The translations under genes and the position numbers were made by a program. The notes beneath the pieces were generated by a model. The model searched no databases, was not told the origin of the DNA, and worked only from the letters and a program-made list of their open reading frames with translations. A stretch of 64,000 nt of DNA from Opitutia bacterium. Its GTDB lineage: Bacteria > Verrucomicrobiota > Verrucomicrobiia > Opitutales > Seribacteraceae. Shown here piece by piece: positions 44,588-55,129 of this stretch. Each line of letters opens with the position of its first letter. Positions within the stretch are counted from its first letter, which is position 1. The DNA lies in assembly GCA_018675995.1 (NCBI GenBank), contig JABGWZ010000269.1, forward strand, positions 1-64,000, read 5' to 3'.

Positions 44588-47122
44588 TTACGAAGATTTT
44601 TGATCGTTATTTTTATCTTCAGTTGAAACTGAAACTTTTTCGGAAACTTCATCTTGAGAGAAATAAAGTTTGGGATCATCATTATCTGTAATTAAGACAT
44701 GAATGGATTTGTTTTTCCTCAGACTGCCTCCTAAGACTTCTTCCGCGAGAGAATCCTCTAGGTATTTTTCAACGGCACGCCTTAGAGGGCGTGCACCAAG
44801 TTTGTTATCATATCCTTTATCAATGAGAAACTCCTTTACTTGATCAGAAATAACTAACTTCAATTTTTTATCCTTTAACCGATCGGTTACCTTTTCAAGT
44901 TCAAGGTCTACAATTGCGCGCATACTTGCCTTTACCAAAGGGCGGAAAATAACAATTTCAGTCAATCTATTCAAAAACTCAGGTTTGAATGTTTTCTTAG
45001 CTTCGTCCATGATTTTGTCTTTCGTACTGTCAAAATCATCTTCTGAGTTTCCTGAGGAAAAGCCAAGTGAGCTATTTCTTTGCAGTATATGAGCCCCAAC
45101 ATTGGAAGTCATAATCAAAATGGTATTTCGAAAATCGACTTTCCTTCCTAAACTGTCAGTTAGACGACCATCTTCCAATATTTGTAATAATATTTGAGCT
45201 ACATCTGGATGTGCTTTTTCTATTTCGTCAAACAATATAACGGCATAAGGTTTCCTGCGAATAGCCTCAGTTAGTTGTCCACCTTCCTCATGTCCAACAT
45301 AACCAGGAGGTGAACCGATCATCCTCGAAACAGCATGTTTTTCCATGTATTCTGACATATCAATCTGAATCAAAGAGTCTTGGTCACCGAAAATTCGTTC
45401 AGCAAGAACTTTGGCTAGATGAGTTTTACCAACGCCAGTTGGTCCAAGAAACATAAAAGACCCAATTGGTCGTTTTGGATCTTTCAGGTCAGCTCGCGAG
45501 CGCCTGAGTGCTTTGGATACAACTTCAGTTGCAAAATCCTGTCCAACAATTTGTTTTCTCAGTTCAGATTCTAATTTAAGAAGTTTCTTTGACTCTTTAG
45601 CCTCCATTCGGTTCAAAGGAATACCCGTCCAGTCAGCTATAACTTGAAGCATGTCATCTTCATCAACATTGGCACGTTCCTCTTCGCGACTCTTCTTCCA
45701 TTTTTCAAGGACTCTTTCTCTTTTAGCTCTTAGTTTCTTTTCCTTGTCCCGAGCTTCAGCAGCTTCCTCAAAATTTTGGTCGGAAATAGCAGTCTCTTTA
45801 ATCATGCAAACTTCTTTAATCTCATCCGAAAGTTTCTCGATTTCAGGTGGTCTCTTTAGGGATTCCATCCGAGATCTAGCACCAGCTTCATCAACTGCGT
45901 CTATTGCTTTATCTGGTAAAAATTTTCCAGTTACATACCGATCAGTGAGCTTTGCAGCAGCGACAAGTGCTTTATCAGTAAAATTAACATTGTGGTGCTC
46001 TTCGTATTTTGGGCGGATTCCCTTCAAAATTAGAACTGTATCATCAACCGATGGTGCTTCCACCTTGACTGACTGAAATCTTCGATCCAAAGCACTATCC
46101 TTCTCAATATACTTTCTGTATTCAGCAAGGGTTGTGGCTCCGATACACTGCAGTTCACCACGACTCAAAGCAGGTTTAAAAATATTTGATGCATCCATCG
46201 CTCCTTCTGCTGCACCGGCTCCTACAATTGTATGCATCTCATCAATAAATATTATGATATTCTTAGCTTTCTTAAGCTCATCCATCACCGCTTTTATTCG
46301 CTCTTCAAATTGTCCCCGATACTTTGTACCCGCAACCATCAAAGCCAAATCCAATGTAACTACTTTCTTGTCAAGAAGGTTTTCCGGCACCATACCTGAT
46401 GCGATTTGCTGCGCTAAACCTTCAACAATGGCAGTTTTACCAACACCAGCTTCGCCGATTAGCACGGGGTTATTTTTAGTCCTCCTGCATAGAACCTGCG
46501 TAACTCGCCTGATTTCGTTTTCACGACCAACAACAGGGTCCATTTCACCATTCTTAGCAATTTCTGTCAAATCCCTACCAAATGCCTTGAGTGCAGGTGT
46601 TTTTTGATCTTTGCCTTTTTCCTCAGTTGATCCGCTTCCGACAACCGAAGGTTCAGATTCTTCACTTGATGAAAAATTAGGATCTAACTCAGATAGAATT
46701 TCATTACGACACCTCTCAACATCTACATCTAAAGACTTTAAAACTCGGGCTGCAACGCCTTCACCTTCTCGAAGTAAACCAAGCAAAATATGTTCTGTAC
46801 CTACATAGCTGTGATTCAAAGATTTAGCCTCCTTCCCTGCTAATGCTAGAACCTTTTTAACCCTTGGGGTGTAAGGGACATTACCAGAAGGTTTTGCCTC
46901 AGGACCTAGACCAACCTGTTCATCAACGGCTTGTCGAACGGTATCAAGATCCAACCCCATTTTCTGTAAAACATTAACGGCAACGCCTTGTCCAAGGTTA
47001 ATTAAACCAAGCAAGAGGTGCTCTGTCCCGACATAATTGTGGTGAAATCTATCTGCCTCTTTCCTTGCAAGAGCCAAAACTTGTTGTGCACGAGGGGTGA
47101 AGTTACTCATCGGTTCAGACAT
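44588..47122 (-). CDS. clpC: ClpC-type AAA+ protease ATPase
   Basis: 844 residues. Two N-terminal Clp repeats ([36 protein letters not shown]) are followed by AAA domain 1 with Walker A GEAGVGKT, a middle domain with a UVR-type coiled coil ([20 protein letters not shown]), and AAA domain 2 with GPTGVGKT. The middle domain marks it as ClpC rather than ClpA or ClpB. It unfolds proteins for ClpP. An alternative start is Met5. It follows mcsB after 38 bases, so it probably degrades arginine-phosphorylated proteins as in Bacillus. Confidence 0.95.
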   Translation of the reverse strand: MSEPMSNFTPRAQQVLALARKEADRFHHNYVGTEHLLLGLINLGQGVAVNVLQKMGLDLDTVRQAVDEQVGLGPEAKPSGNVPYTPRVKKVLALAGKEAKSLNHSYVGTEHILLGLLREGEGVAARVLKSLDVDVERCRNEILSELDPNFSSSEESEPSVVGSGSTEEKGKDQKTPALKAFGRDLTEIAKNGEMDPVVGRENEIRRVTQVLCRRTKNNPVLIGEAGVGKTAIVEGLAQQIASGMVPENLLDKKVVTLDLALMVAGTKYRGQFEERIKAVMDELKKAKNIIIFIDEMHTIVGAGAAEGAMDASNIFKPALSRGELQCIGATTLAEYRKYIEKDSALDRRFQSVKVEAPSVDDTVLILKGIRPKYEEHHNVNFTDKALVAAAKLTDRYVTGKFLPDKAIDAVDEAGARSRMESLKRPPEIEKLSDEIKEVCMIKETAISDQNFEEAAEARDKEKKLRAKRERVLEKWKKSREEERANVDEDDMLQVIADWTGIPLNRMEAKESKKLLKLESELRKQIVGQDFATEVVSKALRRSRADLKDPKRPIGSFMFLGPTGVGKTHLAKVLAERIFGDQDSLIQIDMSEYMEKHAVSRMIGSPPGYVGHEEGGQLTEAIRRKPYAVILFDEIEKAHPDVAQILLQILEDGRLTDSLGRKVDFRNTILIMTSNVGAHILQRNSSLGFSSGNSEDDFDSTKDKIMDEAKKTFKPEFLNRLTEIVIFRPLVKASMRAIVDLELEKVTDRLKDKKLKLVISDQVKEFLIDKGYDNKLGARPLRRAVEKYLEDSLAEEVLGGSLRKNKSIHVLITDNDDPKLYFSQDEVSEKVSVSTEDKNNDQKSS

Positions 47123-47160
47123 ATTATATTTTATACCCTTCTATTTAATAAAGTCAATTA

Positions 47161-48228
47161 TCAGCTATTTAAGACTAAGGATGGAGTTCGCGCAAAATGG
47201 TTGCGTAAAACTTCTGCTCTTAATTCATCTCTACTTGACGGCTCAATCGATTTACCGGCAGAAAATTGCACATGACCGGGTTGAATCTCAATAAACATCT
47301 TATCAGCAAGTCCGCGAAATTTTTCAGGTAACATACCAAAATCAGTCGCTAACCTGACGAGAGAAAGAAGATCCATTGCTTCGGAACTTTGCATCAAATG
47401 ACAGGTTTTCAATATTCCGATTGCACGACTCATCTTATCCGTAAGCTTAGTCCTGTCATCCTGTAGAAGTTTCTCGCGGGCATTATTTTCCTGCTGAACC
47501 AAACTTTTAAGAGTCGTATTCAAACGATCAATAATTGCAACCTCTGACTCGCCGAGCGTTTGTTGATTAGAAATTTGAAAAATACTGCCATTTGCATCGG
47601 AACCCTCACCAAATAATCCTCTTACCGCGATACCAAGTTGGTTAACAGCATTAATGACCTTGTCCATATTTTTAGACATAACTAAACCAGGTAAGTGCAT
47701 CATTACAGATGCTCTCATTCCAGTTCCTAAATTAGTGGGACAAGCGGTTAAAAAGCCCAACTCACAATCATAGGCATAGTTTATGGCAGATTCTATTCCA
47801 GAATCAACCGCATCAGCAGCCTTCCATACAGAATTAAAATCCAAACCAGGTCGAAGAACCTGAATTCTCAGATGATCCTCCTCATTAATCATGATACAAC
47901 AGGAACGATCGGGACTTAAAACAATCCCTGATCCCTCATCGACTTGAGACAACTCTGGACTGATCAAATGTTGTTCAACTAAGATTTGTCTATCTAATTC
48001 ACTTAAATCATCTACCTCTACAGAGATAGAATCGTTTAAGTGCTTAATTCCACTAAGTGCTTCAATGCATTGTGATAACACGGCCCGTTTTTGAGATACT
48101 TCTGCCCGACCAGGAAAAGGAAATTGCCTGAGGTTTCGAGCTAATCGAATTCGAGTACTCAAAGTAACCGGAATTGCTTTGGGAGTTTTCTTCCCTTTTA
48201 CTTCCTGACTGAGTATGTTGTGAAACAT
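47161..48228 (-). CDS. mcsB: Protein arginine kinase McsB
   Basis: 355 residues of the ATP:guanido phosphotransferase fold: VTLSTRIRLARNLRQFPFPG, the catalytic Cys region TACPTNLGTGMRASVMMHLPGL, and GEGSDANGSIFQISNQ. The C-terminal RDELRA fits the RDxxRA motif that in Bacillus McsB binds phospho-arginine allosterically. That motif separates McsB from metabolic arginine kinases. It phosphorylates arginines on proteins, marking them for ClpCP. It starts 12 bases after the mcsA stop and precedes clpC. Confidence 0.93.
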   Translation of the reverse strand: MFHNILSQEVKGKKTPKAIPVTLSTRIRLARNLRQFPFPGRAEVSQKRAVLSQCIEALSGIKHLNDSISVEVDDLSELDRQILVEQHLISPELSQVDEGSGIVLSPDRSCCIMINEEDHLRIQVLRPGLDFNSVWKAADAVDSGIESAINYAYDCELGFLTACPTNLGTGMRASVMMHLPGLVMSKNMDKVINAVNQLGIAVRGLFGEGSDANGSIFQISNQQTLGESEVAIIDRLNTTLKSLVQQENNAREKLLQDDRTKLTDKMSRAIGILKTCHLMQSSEAMDLLSLVRLATDFGMLPEKFRGLADKMFIEIQPGHVQFSAGKSIEPSSRDELRAEVLRNHFARTPSLVLNS

Positions 48229-48240
48229 GTGAATTCCCCC

Positions 48241-48729
48241 CTACGCCTTAGCTTTGGTTTTACTTTCTAGGTCACGTAGTTCATCTCTTAGCTTCGCCGC
48301 TTTTTCAAAATCCTCTTTTTCAACTGCTTCACTTAATTCTCCGCGTAAACTCTCAACTGATCGCTCAAATTTAATCCTTGAAACCGAACCAGCAGGCACC
48401 TTACCTAAGTGCTTCGTCCCTGCGTGCATTCCATCTAGAAGAGGATCAAGCACTGGGCGAAAAACATGATAACAAGCCTCACAACCCAAACGCCCACCCT
48501 TTTTGAATTCCTGATGAGTGGTACCACAACTCTCACAAACCATTGAATTTCCACCCGTATCGACTTCAAGCTCAACTTTATCCATTAAGCTGCTGATGGA
48601 GAGGTTTTCCGGATTTGTTACACCCTTAGCTTGTGCACAAGACTCACACAAGTCCATTTTATGCATCTGACCGTTAAGAATTTGTGTTAGATGAACAGTC
48701 GCTTGTTTGTCACAATGATGGCACTTCAT
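48241..48729 (-). CDS. mcsA: McsA, zinc-binding activator of McsB
   Basis: 162 residues. Four CxxC pairs (CHHC, CESC, CESC, CEAC) form two zinc sites, and the C-terminus holds a UVR motif (EAVEKEDFEKAAKLRDELRDLE). In Firmicutes, McsA activates the McsB kinase and links it to ClpC. First gene of mcsA-mcsB-clpC; the repressor ctsR that normally leads this operon is not present upstream. Confidence 0.92.
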   Translation of the reverse strand: MKCHHCDKQATVHLTQILNGQMHKMDLCESCAQAKGVTNPENLSISSLMDKVELEVDTGGNSMVCESCGTTHQEFKKGGRLGCEACYHVFRPVLDPLLDGMHAGTKHLGKVPAGSVSRIKFERSVESLRGELSEAVEKEDFEKAAKLRDELRDLESKTKAKA

Positions 48730-48828
48730 ATTTTCGTAATTAAATTAAAATAATAGCTTACTACTTTTTAAAGTAAATTCAATGCGGATCATAGAAATTG
48801 TATAAAGAATAATTTCATGAAAGTATGA

Positions 48829-49701
48829 CTACTGAGTAAGATGCTCTCCATCTGTTAGTACCTTCTGACGAAATAAGTCTATCAGTTGTTGAGTCATAGC
48901 CCCAGGCACTCCATTCCCGACCTCCCTGTGATCGACTTCAACACATGGTATAACCTCAGCTGCAGTCCCGGTCAAAAAGCACTCGTCTGCGGTCCACAAA
49001 TCATACCTTGTCAAAGCCTGCTCTCGGCAAGGAAACCCAAGTTCTTCAGCAAGGTCAATTACCGCACCGCGGGTAATCCCCCTCAGTGAGCCTGCATCCA
49101 AAGGAGGGGTAAAAATAACTCCTTTAGAAATGATGAATACATTATCTCCGGTACACTCGGCAATCTCACCCTTATCATTAAGCATAAGTGCTTCCTGGTA
49201 CCCTACCTTCTTTGCTTCAATTTTTGCTAATATATTGTTTAAATAATTTAAACTTTTAATGGCAGGGGGAAGTGCTGATGCATTTATCCGACGGGTTGGA
49301 ACAGAAATAATCTTCAGACCATTTTTGTACAATTCTTCGGGATATAACTGAATATCGTCAGCAATGATAATTACATTTCCGGGTCCACAACCGTCTGGAG
49401 TCAATCCAAGATGTCCAGGACCACGTGTAACAACTAAACGAACATACCCATTTTGCAGATCATTAGCTAAACAAGTATCGCAAACCGCCTTCTTAAACTG
49501 CTCCCGTTTTAACGGTAAATCTAAAAGAATTGCTTTTGCTGAATATTCCAATCGCTCAAGGTGCTCCTCAAGTTTAAAAACACATCCGTTATACAAGCGT
49601 ATACCTTCGAAAACTCCATCGCCATATAGCAATCCGTGGTCAAAAACCGATATCTTAGCATCTTCTTTCGCAACTAAATCTCCATTTAAGTAAATTTTCA
49701 T
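48829..49701 (-). CDS. ilvE: Branched-chain amino acid aminotransferase family (class IV)
   Basis: 290 residues. ISVFDHGLLYGDGVFEGIRLYNG is the class IV start, AIKSLNYLNNILAK contains the PLP lysine, and GEIAECTGDNVFII and GITRGAVIDLAEELG are standard IlvE motifs. It transfers amino groups between glutamate and branched 2-oxo acids. D-amino acid transaminase and aminodeoxychorismate lyase belong to the same fold, but the motifs favour IlvE. It lies 59 bases downstream of acs on the same strand. Confidence 0.87.
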   Translation of the reverse strand: MKIYLNGDLVAKEDAKISVFDHGLLYGDGVFEGIRLYNGCVFKLEEHLERLEYSAKAILLDLPLKREQFKKAVCDTCLANDLQNGYVRLVVTRGPGHLGLTPDGCGPGNVIIIADDIQLYPEELYKNGLKIISVPTRRINASALPPAIKSLNYLNNILAKIEAKKVGYQEALMLNDKGEIAECTGDNVFIISKGVIFTPPLDAGSLRGITRGAVIDLAEELGFPCREQALTRYDLWTADECFLTGTAAEVIPCVEVDHREVGNGVPGAMTQQLIDLFRQKVLTDGEHLTQ

Positions 49702-49760
49702 ACCTATGTTACTTATGAAGTAAATTATCGCCGATTGCGAGAATCAAGAGAAAAGGTTAT

Positions 49761-51743
49761 TCACCTATTCGCAATTAAGTGCTCTACCACACTGGGATCG
49801 GCTAAAGTCGATATATCACCTATTTCATCCGTTTCATCAGTGGCGATCTTCCTTAATATTCTTCTCATAATTTTACCCGACCTAGTCTTAGGCAAAGCTG
49901 GGGCCCAATGAATTTGATCAGGTGTTGCAATAGGGCCAATTACGTTTCGAACTTGATGCCTTAACTCCGCTCTTAGTTCATCGGAATAATCAACTCCGGC
50001 GTTTAATGTTACAAATGCATAGATGCCCTCTCCTTTAACTTCATGTGGAAAACCAACCACTGCAGATTCCGCAACTGAAGAATGCGCAACCAAGGCACTT
50101 TCAACTTCAGCAGTACCCATTCGATGCCCCGAAACATTTATAACATCGTCCACACGGCCGGTTATCCAATAATATCCATCTTCATCCCGACGACAACCAT
50201 CGCCGGTAAAATAATAACCCTTATATTGTTGAAAATAAGTACTCTCAAAGCGCTCATGGTCCCCATAAATGGTTCGCATTTGCCCTGGCCACGGTTCCTT
50301 CATTGCCAAAACTCCGCTCACGCCATTTCCCTTAATCTCTTGCCCCGTTTGAGGGTCAAGAATCATTGGTTTAACCCCAAAAAATGGAAATGTAGCAGAT
50401 CCAGGTTTCAGCGGAGTTGCTCCTGGAAGGGGTGATATAAGAATCCCCCCCGTTTCCGTTTGCCACCATGTGTCAACAATCGGACATCTTTCCTTTCCCG
50501 CATTTCGATAATACCAACGCCATGCCTCTGGATTGATAGGTTCTCCAACGCTTCCCAATATGCGTAGACTTTCCAACTTGTACTTATTTGGCCATTCCTC
50601 ACCGGCGGCAGCAATGGCACGAATCGCAGTAGGAGCGGTGTAAAATTGATTAACCTTCCACTTTTCAATTCCCTGCCAATACCGATCGGGGTTAGGATAT
50701 GTTGGAATACTCTCAAACATTAGAGTCGTCGCACCATTTGCAAGGGGGCCGTAAACGATGTATGAATGACCGGTTATCCAACCGATATCAGCAGCACAGA
50801 AGTAAATGTCATCCTCATGATAATCAAAAATATATTTGTGCGTGGTTGCGGTGTACACCATATATCCTGCCGTTGTGTGCAATACACCCTTTGGTTTCCC
50901 AGTAGACCCGGAAGTATAGAGTACGAAAAGGGGATCCTCCGCATCCATTTCCTCGCACGGACAGTCAACACTTGCCTTTTCCATTTCCTCATCCCACCAG
51001 AAATCTCGCCCGTCTTTCATTTCACAAGTAATTCCAGATTCATCTGCCAAACGACGAACCACGATACAGGTTTGTACATCATCGTCCATCTGTGATGAGG
51101 CTTTATCCATCGCTTGATCAGCATTGGGTTTCATTGGGATCGCTTTCGCTCCACGAAAAGTTCCATTTGCAGTAATAACTGTTTTACAGGAAGAATCGAC
51201 AATCCGATCGGATAAAGCCTCTGCTGAAAAGCCTCCAAAAACTACCGAATGCACGGCACCCATTCGGGCACAAGCAAGCATAGCTATTGTCGCCTCAAGG
51301 ACCATTGGCATATAAATCGATACTCGATCTCCTTTCTTAACCCCCTTGCTTTTCAAGACGTTTGTAAACTTACAAACCTGTTCATGCAATTCCCTGTAGC
51401 TTAATGTTTGATCCTCTCCGGGTTCGTTACCTTCCCAGATAATAGCCGTTTTATCGGGTCGGAGATCTAAATGCCTATCAACGCAATTATAACATACATT
51501 TGTTTTTGCTCCGCTAAACCACTTTATATCAATAGGCCCCTCACCCATGTTATAATTGTAAGAACTAACTTGATTCCATTTTTCAAACCAGTGAAATTCA
51601 GATGCAATATTTGACCAAAAACCAGACGGGTCCTCAATACTCTTTTGGTATTCTTTGCGATATGCATCCAAACTACCAACATGGGCTTGATTGGAAATAT
51701 TTTCGGGTGGATTAACTAATGCGGAGAGGTCTTGTTCACTCAT
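49761..51743 (-). CDS. acs: Acetyl-CoA synthetase
   Basis: 660 residues, typical Acs length. [23 protein letters not shown] is the AMP-binding P-loop, [10 protein letters not shown] the adenine motif, and [21 protein letters not shown] the hinge. [11 protein letters not shown] holds the catalytic Lys that is often acetylated. It activates acetate to acetyl-CoA for growth on acetate or overflow recovery. Confidence 0.96.
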   Translation of the reverse strand: MSEQDLSALVNPPENISNQAHVGSLDAYRKEYQKSIEDPSGFWSNIASEFHWFEKWNQVSSYNYNMGEGPIDIKWFSGAKTNVCYNCVDRHLDLRPDKTAIIWEGNEPGEDQTLSYRELHEQVCKFTNVLKSKGVKKGDRVSIYMPMVLEATIAMLACARMGAVHSVVFGGFSAEALSDRIVDSSCKTVITANGTFRGAKAIPMKPNADQAMDKASSQMDDDVQTCIVVRRLADESGITCEMKDGRDFWWDEEMEKASVDCPCEEMDAEDPLFVLYTSGSTGKPKGVLHTTAGYMVYTATTHKYIFDYHEDDIYFCAADIGWITGHSYIVYGPLANGATTLMFESIPTYPNPDRYWQGIEKWKVNQFYTAPTAIRAIAAAGEEWPNKYKLESLRILGSVGEPINPEAWRWYYRNAGKERCPIVDTWWQTETGGILISPLPGATPLKPGSATFPFFGVKPMILDPQTGQEIKGNGVSGVLAMKEPWPGQMRTIYGDHERFESTYFQQYKGYYFTGDGCRRDEDGYYWITGRVDDVINVSGHRMGTAEVESALVAHSSVAESAVVGFPHEVKGEGIYAFVTLNAGVDYSDELRAELRHQVRNVIGPIATPDQIHWAPALPKTRSGKIMRRILRKIATDETDEIGDISTLADPSVVEHLIANR

Positions 51744-51820
51744 AATTTAAAAGAATTAAGGATTTTTTAACTTTTAGGCGATTGCCCTTCGCTTGTCGAT
51801 GAGTTTTAAGATAGGAATTT

Positions 51821-52879
51821 ATGTTAACTAAGGAATTAGATTACGAGCTACCATCCGAATTAATTGCACAATCTCCGGTCAAGCAGCGAGATCAATCCAG
51901 ATTACTGCTCTACAATCGAAATACTGAAGAATTAAGTCACCATTCATTTAATGAACTTCCCAATCTGCTACCACCAAACCTTTCGATTTTCAGAAATAAT
52001 GTTTCTGTTCTTAAAGCACGTATTTATGGAAAAAGACAAAATGGAGGGAATGTTGAGTGCCTCCTCCTTAAACCAGAAGAATCTTTAAAAAATACTTGGA
52101 AGTGCCTAGTTAAACCTGGAGCCAAAACTCTTAAAGCAAAAAAATTTGGATGGGACGGAGAGTATTCAGCTGAAATTATTGAAAAAACAAAATCCAACGA
52201 ATATGTTGTTAAATTTATTCTGTATAAGGATTCTGATCCAACCTCACTTGCTCAAAGAATTGGCAACCTTCCTCTTCCCCCATATGTCCGTCGCCCAATC
52301 GACTCAACTGACGAGATTCGATACCAAACCGTATATGCGAGAAATGAGCATCGGTCCGCAGTTGCCGCACCCACGGCTGGTCTCCATTTTACTCCAAATG
52401 TATTTTCTAAACTTGAGTTACTTGGACATAAAATACACGACTTAACCTTATCTGTTGGGTTGGGAACATTTCGTCCGGTTGAAACCGAAAAGATTGACGA
52501 CCATCCAATGCATGAAGAAGAATACTTACTGCCTCCTGAAACCCAAAGAGCTCTTTTTGCCAAAACTCGTAAGCACCTCGCAATCGGAACCACTTCAGTC
52601 CGGTCAATCGAACATTATTTGTCTGAATTTCAAGTTCCAAGCGATCAAGATCTTAAATTGGAAACCAATCTTTTTATTAAACCACCCTACAATTTTTCGG
52701 GGATTAATCATTTACTCACAAATTTCCACTTACCCGGATCGACTCTTCTTTGCTTAGTTGCTGCTTTTCTAAAACCAGGTGAAAAAACTGGACTCAAAAT
52801 TCTGAAAAAAATATACGCAAAGGCAATTGAAGAAAGATACCGCTTTTTTTCATACGGCGATTCTATGTTGATTTTGTAA
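51821..52879 (+). CDS. queA: S-adenosylmethionine:tRNA ribosyltransferase-isomerase
   Basis: 352 residues. DYELPSELIAQSPVKQRDQSRLL, NLPLPPYVRRP, YQTVYARNEHRSAVAAPTAGLHFT and TNFHLPGSTLLCLVAAF are the QueA signatures. It adds the epoxycyclopentane ring to preQ1-tRNA in queuosine synthesis. The start is supported by TAGGAATTT before the ATG. No preQ1 riboswitch-like structure was seen in the 77 bases between it and acs, and no other queuosine gene is nearby. Confidence 0.94.
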   Translation: MLTKELDYELPSELIAQSPVKQRDQSRLLLYNRNTEELSHHSFNELPNLLPPNLSIFRNNVSVLKARIYGKRQNGGNVECLLLKPEESLKNTWKCLVKPGAKTLKAKKFGWDGEYSAEIIEKTKSNEYVVKFILYKDSDPTSLAQRIGNLPLPPYVRRPIDSTDEIRYQTVYARNEHRSAVAAPTAGLHFTPNVFSKLELLGHKIHDLTLSVGLGTFRPVETEKIDDHPMHEEEYLLPPETQRALFAKTRKHLAIGTTSVRSIEHYLSEFQVPSDQDLKLETNLFIKPPYNFSGINHLLTNFHLPGSTLLCLVAAFLKPGEKTGLKILKKIYAKAIEERYRFFSYGDSMLIL

Positions 52880-52965
52880 TGCATCTTTGTGGAAGATTTA
52901 CAAAAGTACATTAAAATATTTACATGAGTTGAACTTAACCCATTCGAAAAAATGAATTTTAAACT

Positions 52966-53760
52966 CTACTCCGAAACTTCAAGTTTCTTCGATGTCTGAT
53001 TGAAGTAAACTTTTCTAGGCAATGCCTGTTTAATAAAATACAACCAATCTCCATTACGATGACGAAAAATATGTGGATATATACCAGGACTTGTCCAAAG
53101 CCATTTTTCTGAAGGACTCCACATCCATAATGAATTTTTTTGATTATTATTGCTAAAAAGCCAACCATGGTGCTGATGGTATATCCAATTATTGTCGTTC
53201 TCGAAATAATTACCGAACCAATTAGAGCTTTTCCAACCAAGTTGGGATAAATTAAAAGAGTCAGAAAGAACGCCCTTGTTCGTTTTTGCTGTATCACTGC
53301 TTTCGTTTGCAGCAGAATCTAACTTTTTCAAACGGATGAATAAAGTTGCTGAAAGACCATTAGATGATCCATTGATTAGTACGCGTGTGTTAGCATCGAT
53401 GGATTTGGCAGATGCAAAGCCTTCTTGAATTATTAAGTTTGAATTAGCACTTTCCCAAGAAATTTCAGATTGAGAAAGTGGAGATAAAGATCCATCATCA
53501 TAACGAATAATAGCTTCCAATTGAGATAACTCACCTGAATAAAGAGAGGAAAACTCTGATTTGACAACTAATTCGTCAGGGACAATTAGTTGATTAATTA
53601 ATCCAACCCGGTTTAAAATGGATGAAGGCGAATGACGATTTAGTCCATAAAAAGTACCGCCAATAAAACCTTCATTAGTTACTTCTGCTGACACAATGCT
53701 AACCATAGACAATAATGTGAAAATTGCCGTGCTTAGCATTGTAAAAAGGTTTGTTCGCAT
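52966..53760 (-). CDS. Secreted protein with Ig-like region and Trp-rich C-terminal module
   Basis: 264 residues with a signal peptide (about 1-25, MVSIVSAEV). Residues about 50-145 look like a bacterial Ig-like (group 2) domain: ELSQLEAIIRYDDGSLSPLS and ISWESANSNLI. The C-terminal ~80 residues have evenly spaced aromatic pairs: NWIYHQHHGWLFS, SLWMWSPSEKWLWTSPG, YPHIFRHRNGDWLYF and PRKVYF. I know this module from the C-termini of many secreted proteins of marine Opitutae, but its function is not established. It might attach the protein to the surface or sort it. Monocistronic. Confidence 0.68.
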   Translation of the reverse strand: MRTNLFTMLSTAIFTLLSMVSIVSAEVTNEGFIGGTFYGLNRHSPSSILNRVGLINQLIVPDELVVKSEFSSLYSGELSQLEAIIRYDDGSLSPLSQSEISWESANSNLIIQEGFASAKSIDANTRVLINGSSNGLSATLFIRLKKLDSAANESSDTAKTNKGVLSDSFNLSQLGWKSSNWFGNYFENDNNWIYHQHHGWLFSNNNQKNSLWMWSPSEKWLWTSPGIYPHIFRHRNGDWLYFIKQALPRKVYFNQTSKKLEVSE

Positions 53761-53868
53761 GATGATAATATAAACATGTAGGGTTCACTTATTTTGGTCA
53801 ATAAAAAGATCATTTCAATAAACATGAATTATCGACAAATCTAATAAGCTAATGTAAATTGGTGTAAT

Positions 53869-54534
53869 ATGTTCATTTCAATCAAAAGCATAGTTACAAT
53901 TTTGATTTTTTTACTATCAATGGTAAAAATCATCAATGCAGCGATATCCTACACTTTTGAACCGCTGAGAAATCATAACAAAATTGAGGTTATATTAAGC
54001 AAAGGAGAGTTTTTTGGGGAAGGTCAGGTAAAAGGCTTTTTTGGTAATGTACTTGGCGAAATCAATTTTTCAATGGATAAACCGTCCATGACCAATGGGA
54101 CAGTTTTAATTGATGCTAAGTCCCTGTATTTTGGTTATCACAAGGTTGATGGTGATGCAAAAAAAAGAACTTGGTTAGATGTTGGCGAATTCCCCCAAAT
54201 TGTATTCAAATTGAATAGTTTGGAAAATATCCAGTGGTCTAACGATATTGTCAAAGCTGATGCTCGGGGTACTCTCTCTCTTAAAAATCTTTCGCGCCAG
54301 ATTAGTTTTCCTGTTATCATAAAACATGGTCATTCCATGCGAAAAAAATTTGACGGGATACCTGGAGATTTACTTTTTCTCAAAGGTGAATTTCAAATTA
54401 GCAGAGAATTTCTTGGTATAAATCCAGGTAAAATGCTCAATATAATAAAAGACAGCATACAAATTAAAATTTCCCTGATAGGATGCACGCAAGGTAAAGA
54501 CCCTTTACTTCCTTCAAAACTTTTCCTTCGGTAA
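53869..54534 (+). CDS. YceI-family periplasmic protein
   Basis: 221 residues with a signal peptide (about 1-25, ending INAA). A lipocalin-like YceI domain follows, recognisable from SKGEFFGEGQVKGFFGNVLGEINF, DVGEFPQIVFKLNSLEN and ARGTLSLKNLSRQISFPV. YceI proteins bind isoprenoids or other amphiphiles in the periplasm. ISREFLGINPGKM near the end also fits the family, which usually has EFGI followed by a short linker. No partner gene such as a cytochrome b561 is next to it. Confidence 0.75.
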   Translation: MFISIKSIVTILIFLLSMVKIINAAISYTFEPLRNHNKIEVILSKGEFFGEGQVKGFFGNVLGEINFSMDKPSMTNGTVLIDAKSLYFGYHKVDGDAKKRTWLDVGEFPQIVFKLNSLENIQWSNDIVKADARGTLSLKNLSRQISFPVIIKHGHSMRKKFDGIPGDLLFLKGEFQISREFLGINPGKMLNIIKDSIQIKISLIGCTQGKDPLLPSKLFLR

Positions 54535-54541
54535 TATTTAA

Positions 54542-55120
54542 TTAACCCGGGTGCCAAGTGAGAGCATGACACAATGCCAACCCCAAGGCATCGGATTGAT
54601 CAAATGGTAAAGGGCTTGGCAGATTTAACATTTGAGAAAGCGTTTGGGACATTTGTTCTTTACTTGCTCGTCCAAACCCTACGACCGCCTGCTTAACCCG
54701 AAGAGGAGCATACTCGAAAACTGGAACTTCTCTTATCGCCGGTGCGGACAAGGCAGAACCTCTTGCTGCGCCCATAATTTGTGCCGTTTTAAAATTTTGC
54801 ACATAAATTGTTGCCTCACAGGAAACATGCCTAGGCTTCCACACTTCAAGTAAGTGAGCAACAGCTTCATGGATTCGACCGAGGCAGGAAATCGAGTCAA
54901 TTTTTGGTTTTAATACAAGGGTCTGTGAATGAAGTAGTTGGTAGGAATTTGCCTTACACTCAAGCACTGCCAAACCAGTTCCGCGCAGACTCGGATCGAT
55001 CCCTAAAATCCTTCCTTCGAATGGAACCTTCCTCAACAAAATCTTTGCATCCATATTTGTGGACTTTTTCGATTGACCAGCTAAATGCTGAGCCCAAAGT
55101 TTTCGTGAACTTTTGCTCAT
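54542..55120 (-). CDS. ruvC: Holliday junction resolvase RuvC
   Basis: 192 residues. ILGIDPSLRGTGLAVLE carries the first catalytic Asp, SCEATIYVQNFKTAQIMGAARG the Glu, and FDQSDALGLALCHA the final acidic pair. Compared with E. coli RuvC there is an extra ~35-residue basic N-terminus. The start at 55120 is backed by a good AGGGTGA ribosome binding site, so the extension seems real. It cuts four-way junctions in recombination; ruvA and ruvB are not in the window. It follows the TSUP gene after 9 bases. Confidence 0.9.
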   Translation of the reverse strand: MSKSSRKLWAQHLAGQSKKSTNMDAKILLRKVPFEGRILGIDPSLRGTGLAVLECKANSYQLLHSQTLVLKPKIDSISCLGRIHEAVAHLLEVWKPRHVSCEATIYVQNFKTAQIMGAARGSALSAPAIREVPVFEYAPLRVKQAVVGFGRASKEQMSQTLSQMLNLPSPLPFDQSDALGLALCHALTWHPG

Positions 55121-55129
55121 TAAATCACC

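Noticed and set aside
46134-46607. Plus-strand 157-residue ORF opposite clpC
   Set aside because: Antisense to the AAA domain 1 of ClpC; no independent coding signal.
51744-51820. A preQ1 riboswitch upstream of queA
   Set aside because: The 77-base interval shows no preQ1 aptamer hairpin or pseudoknot that I can recognise.
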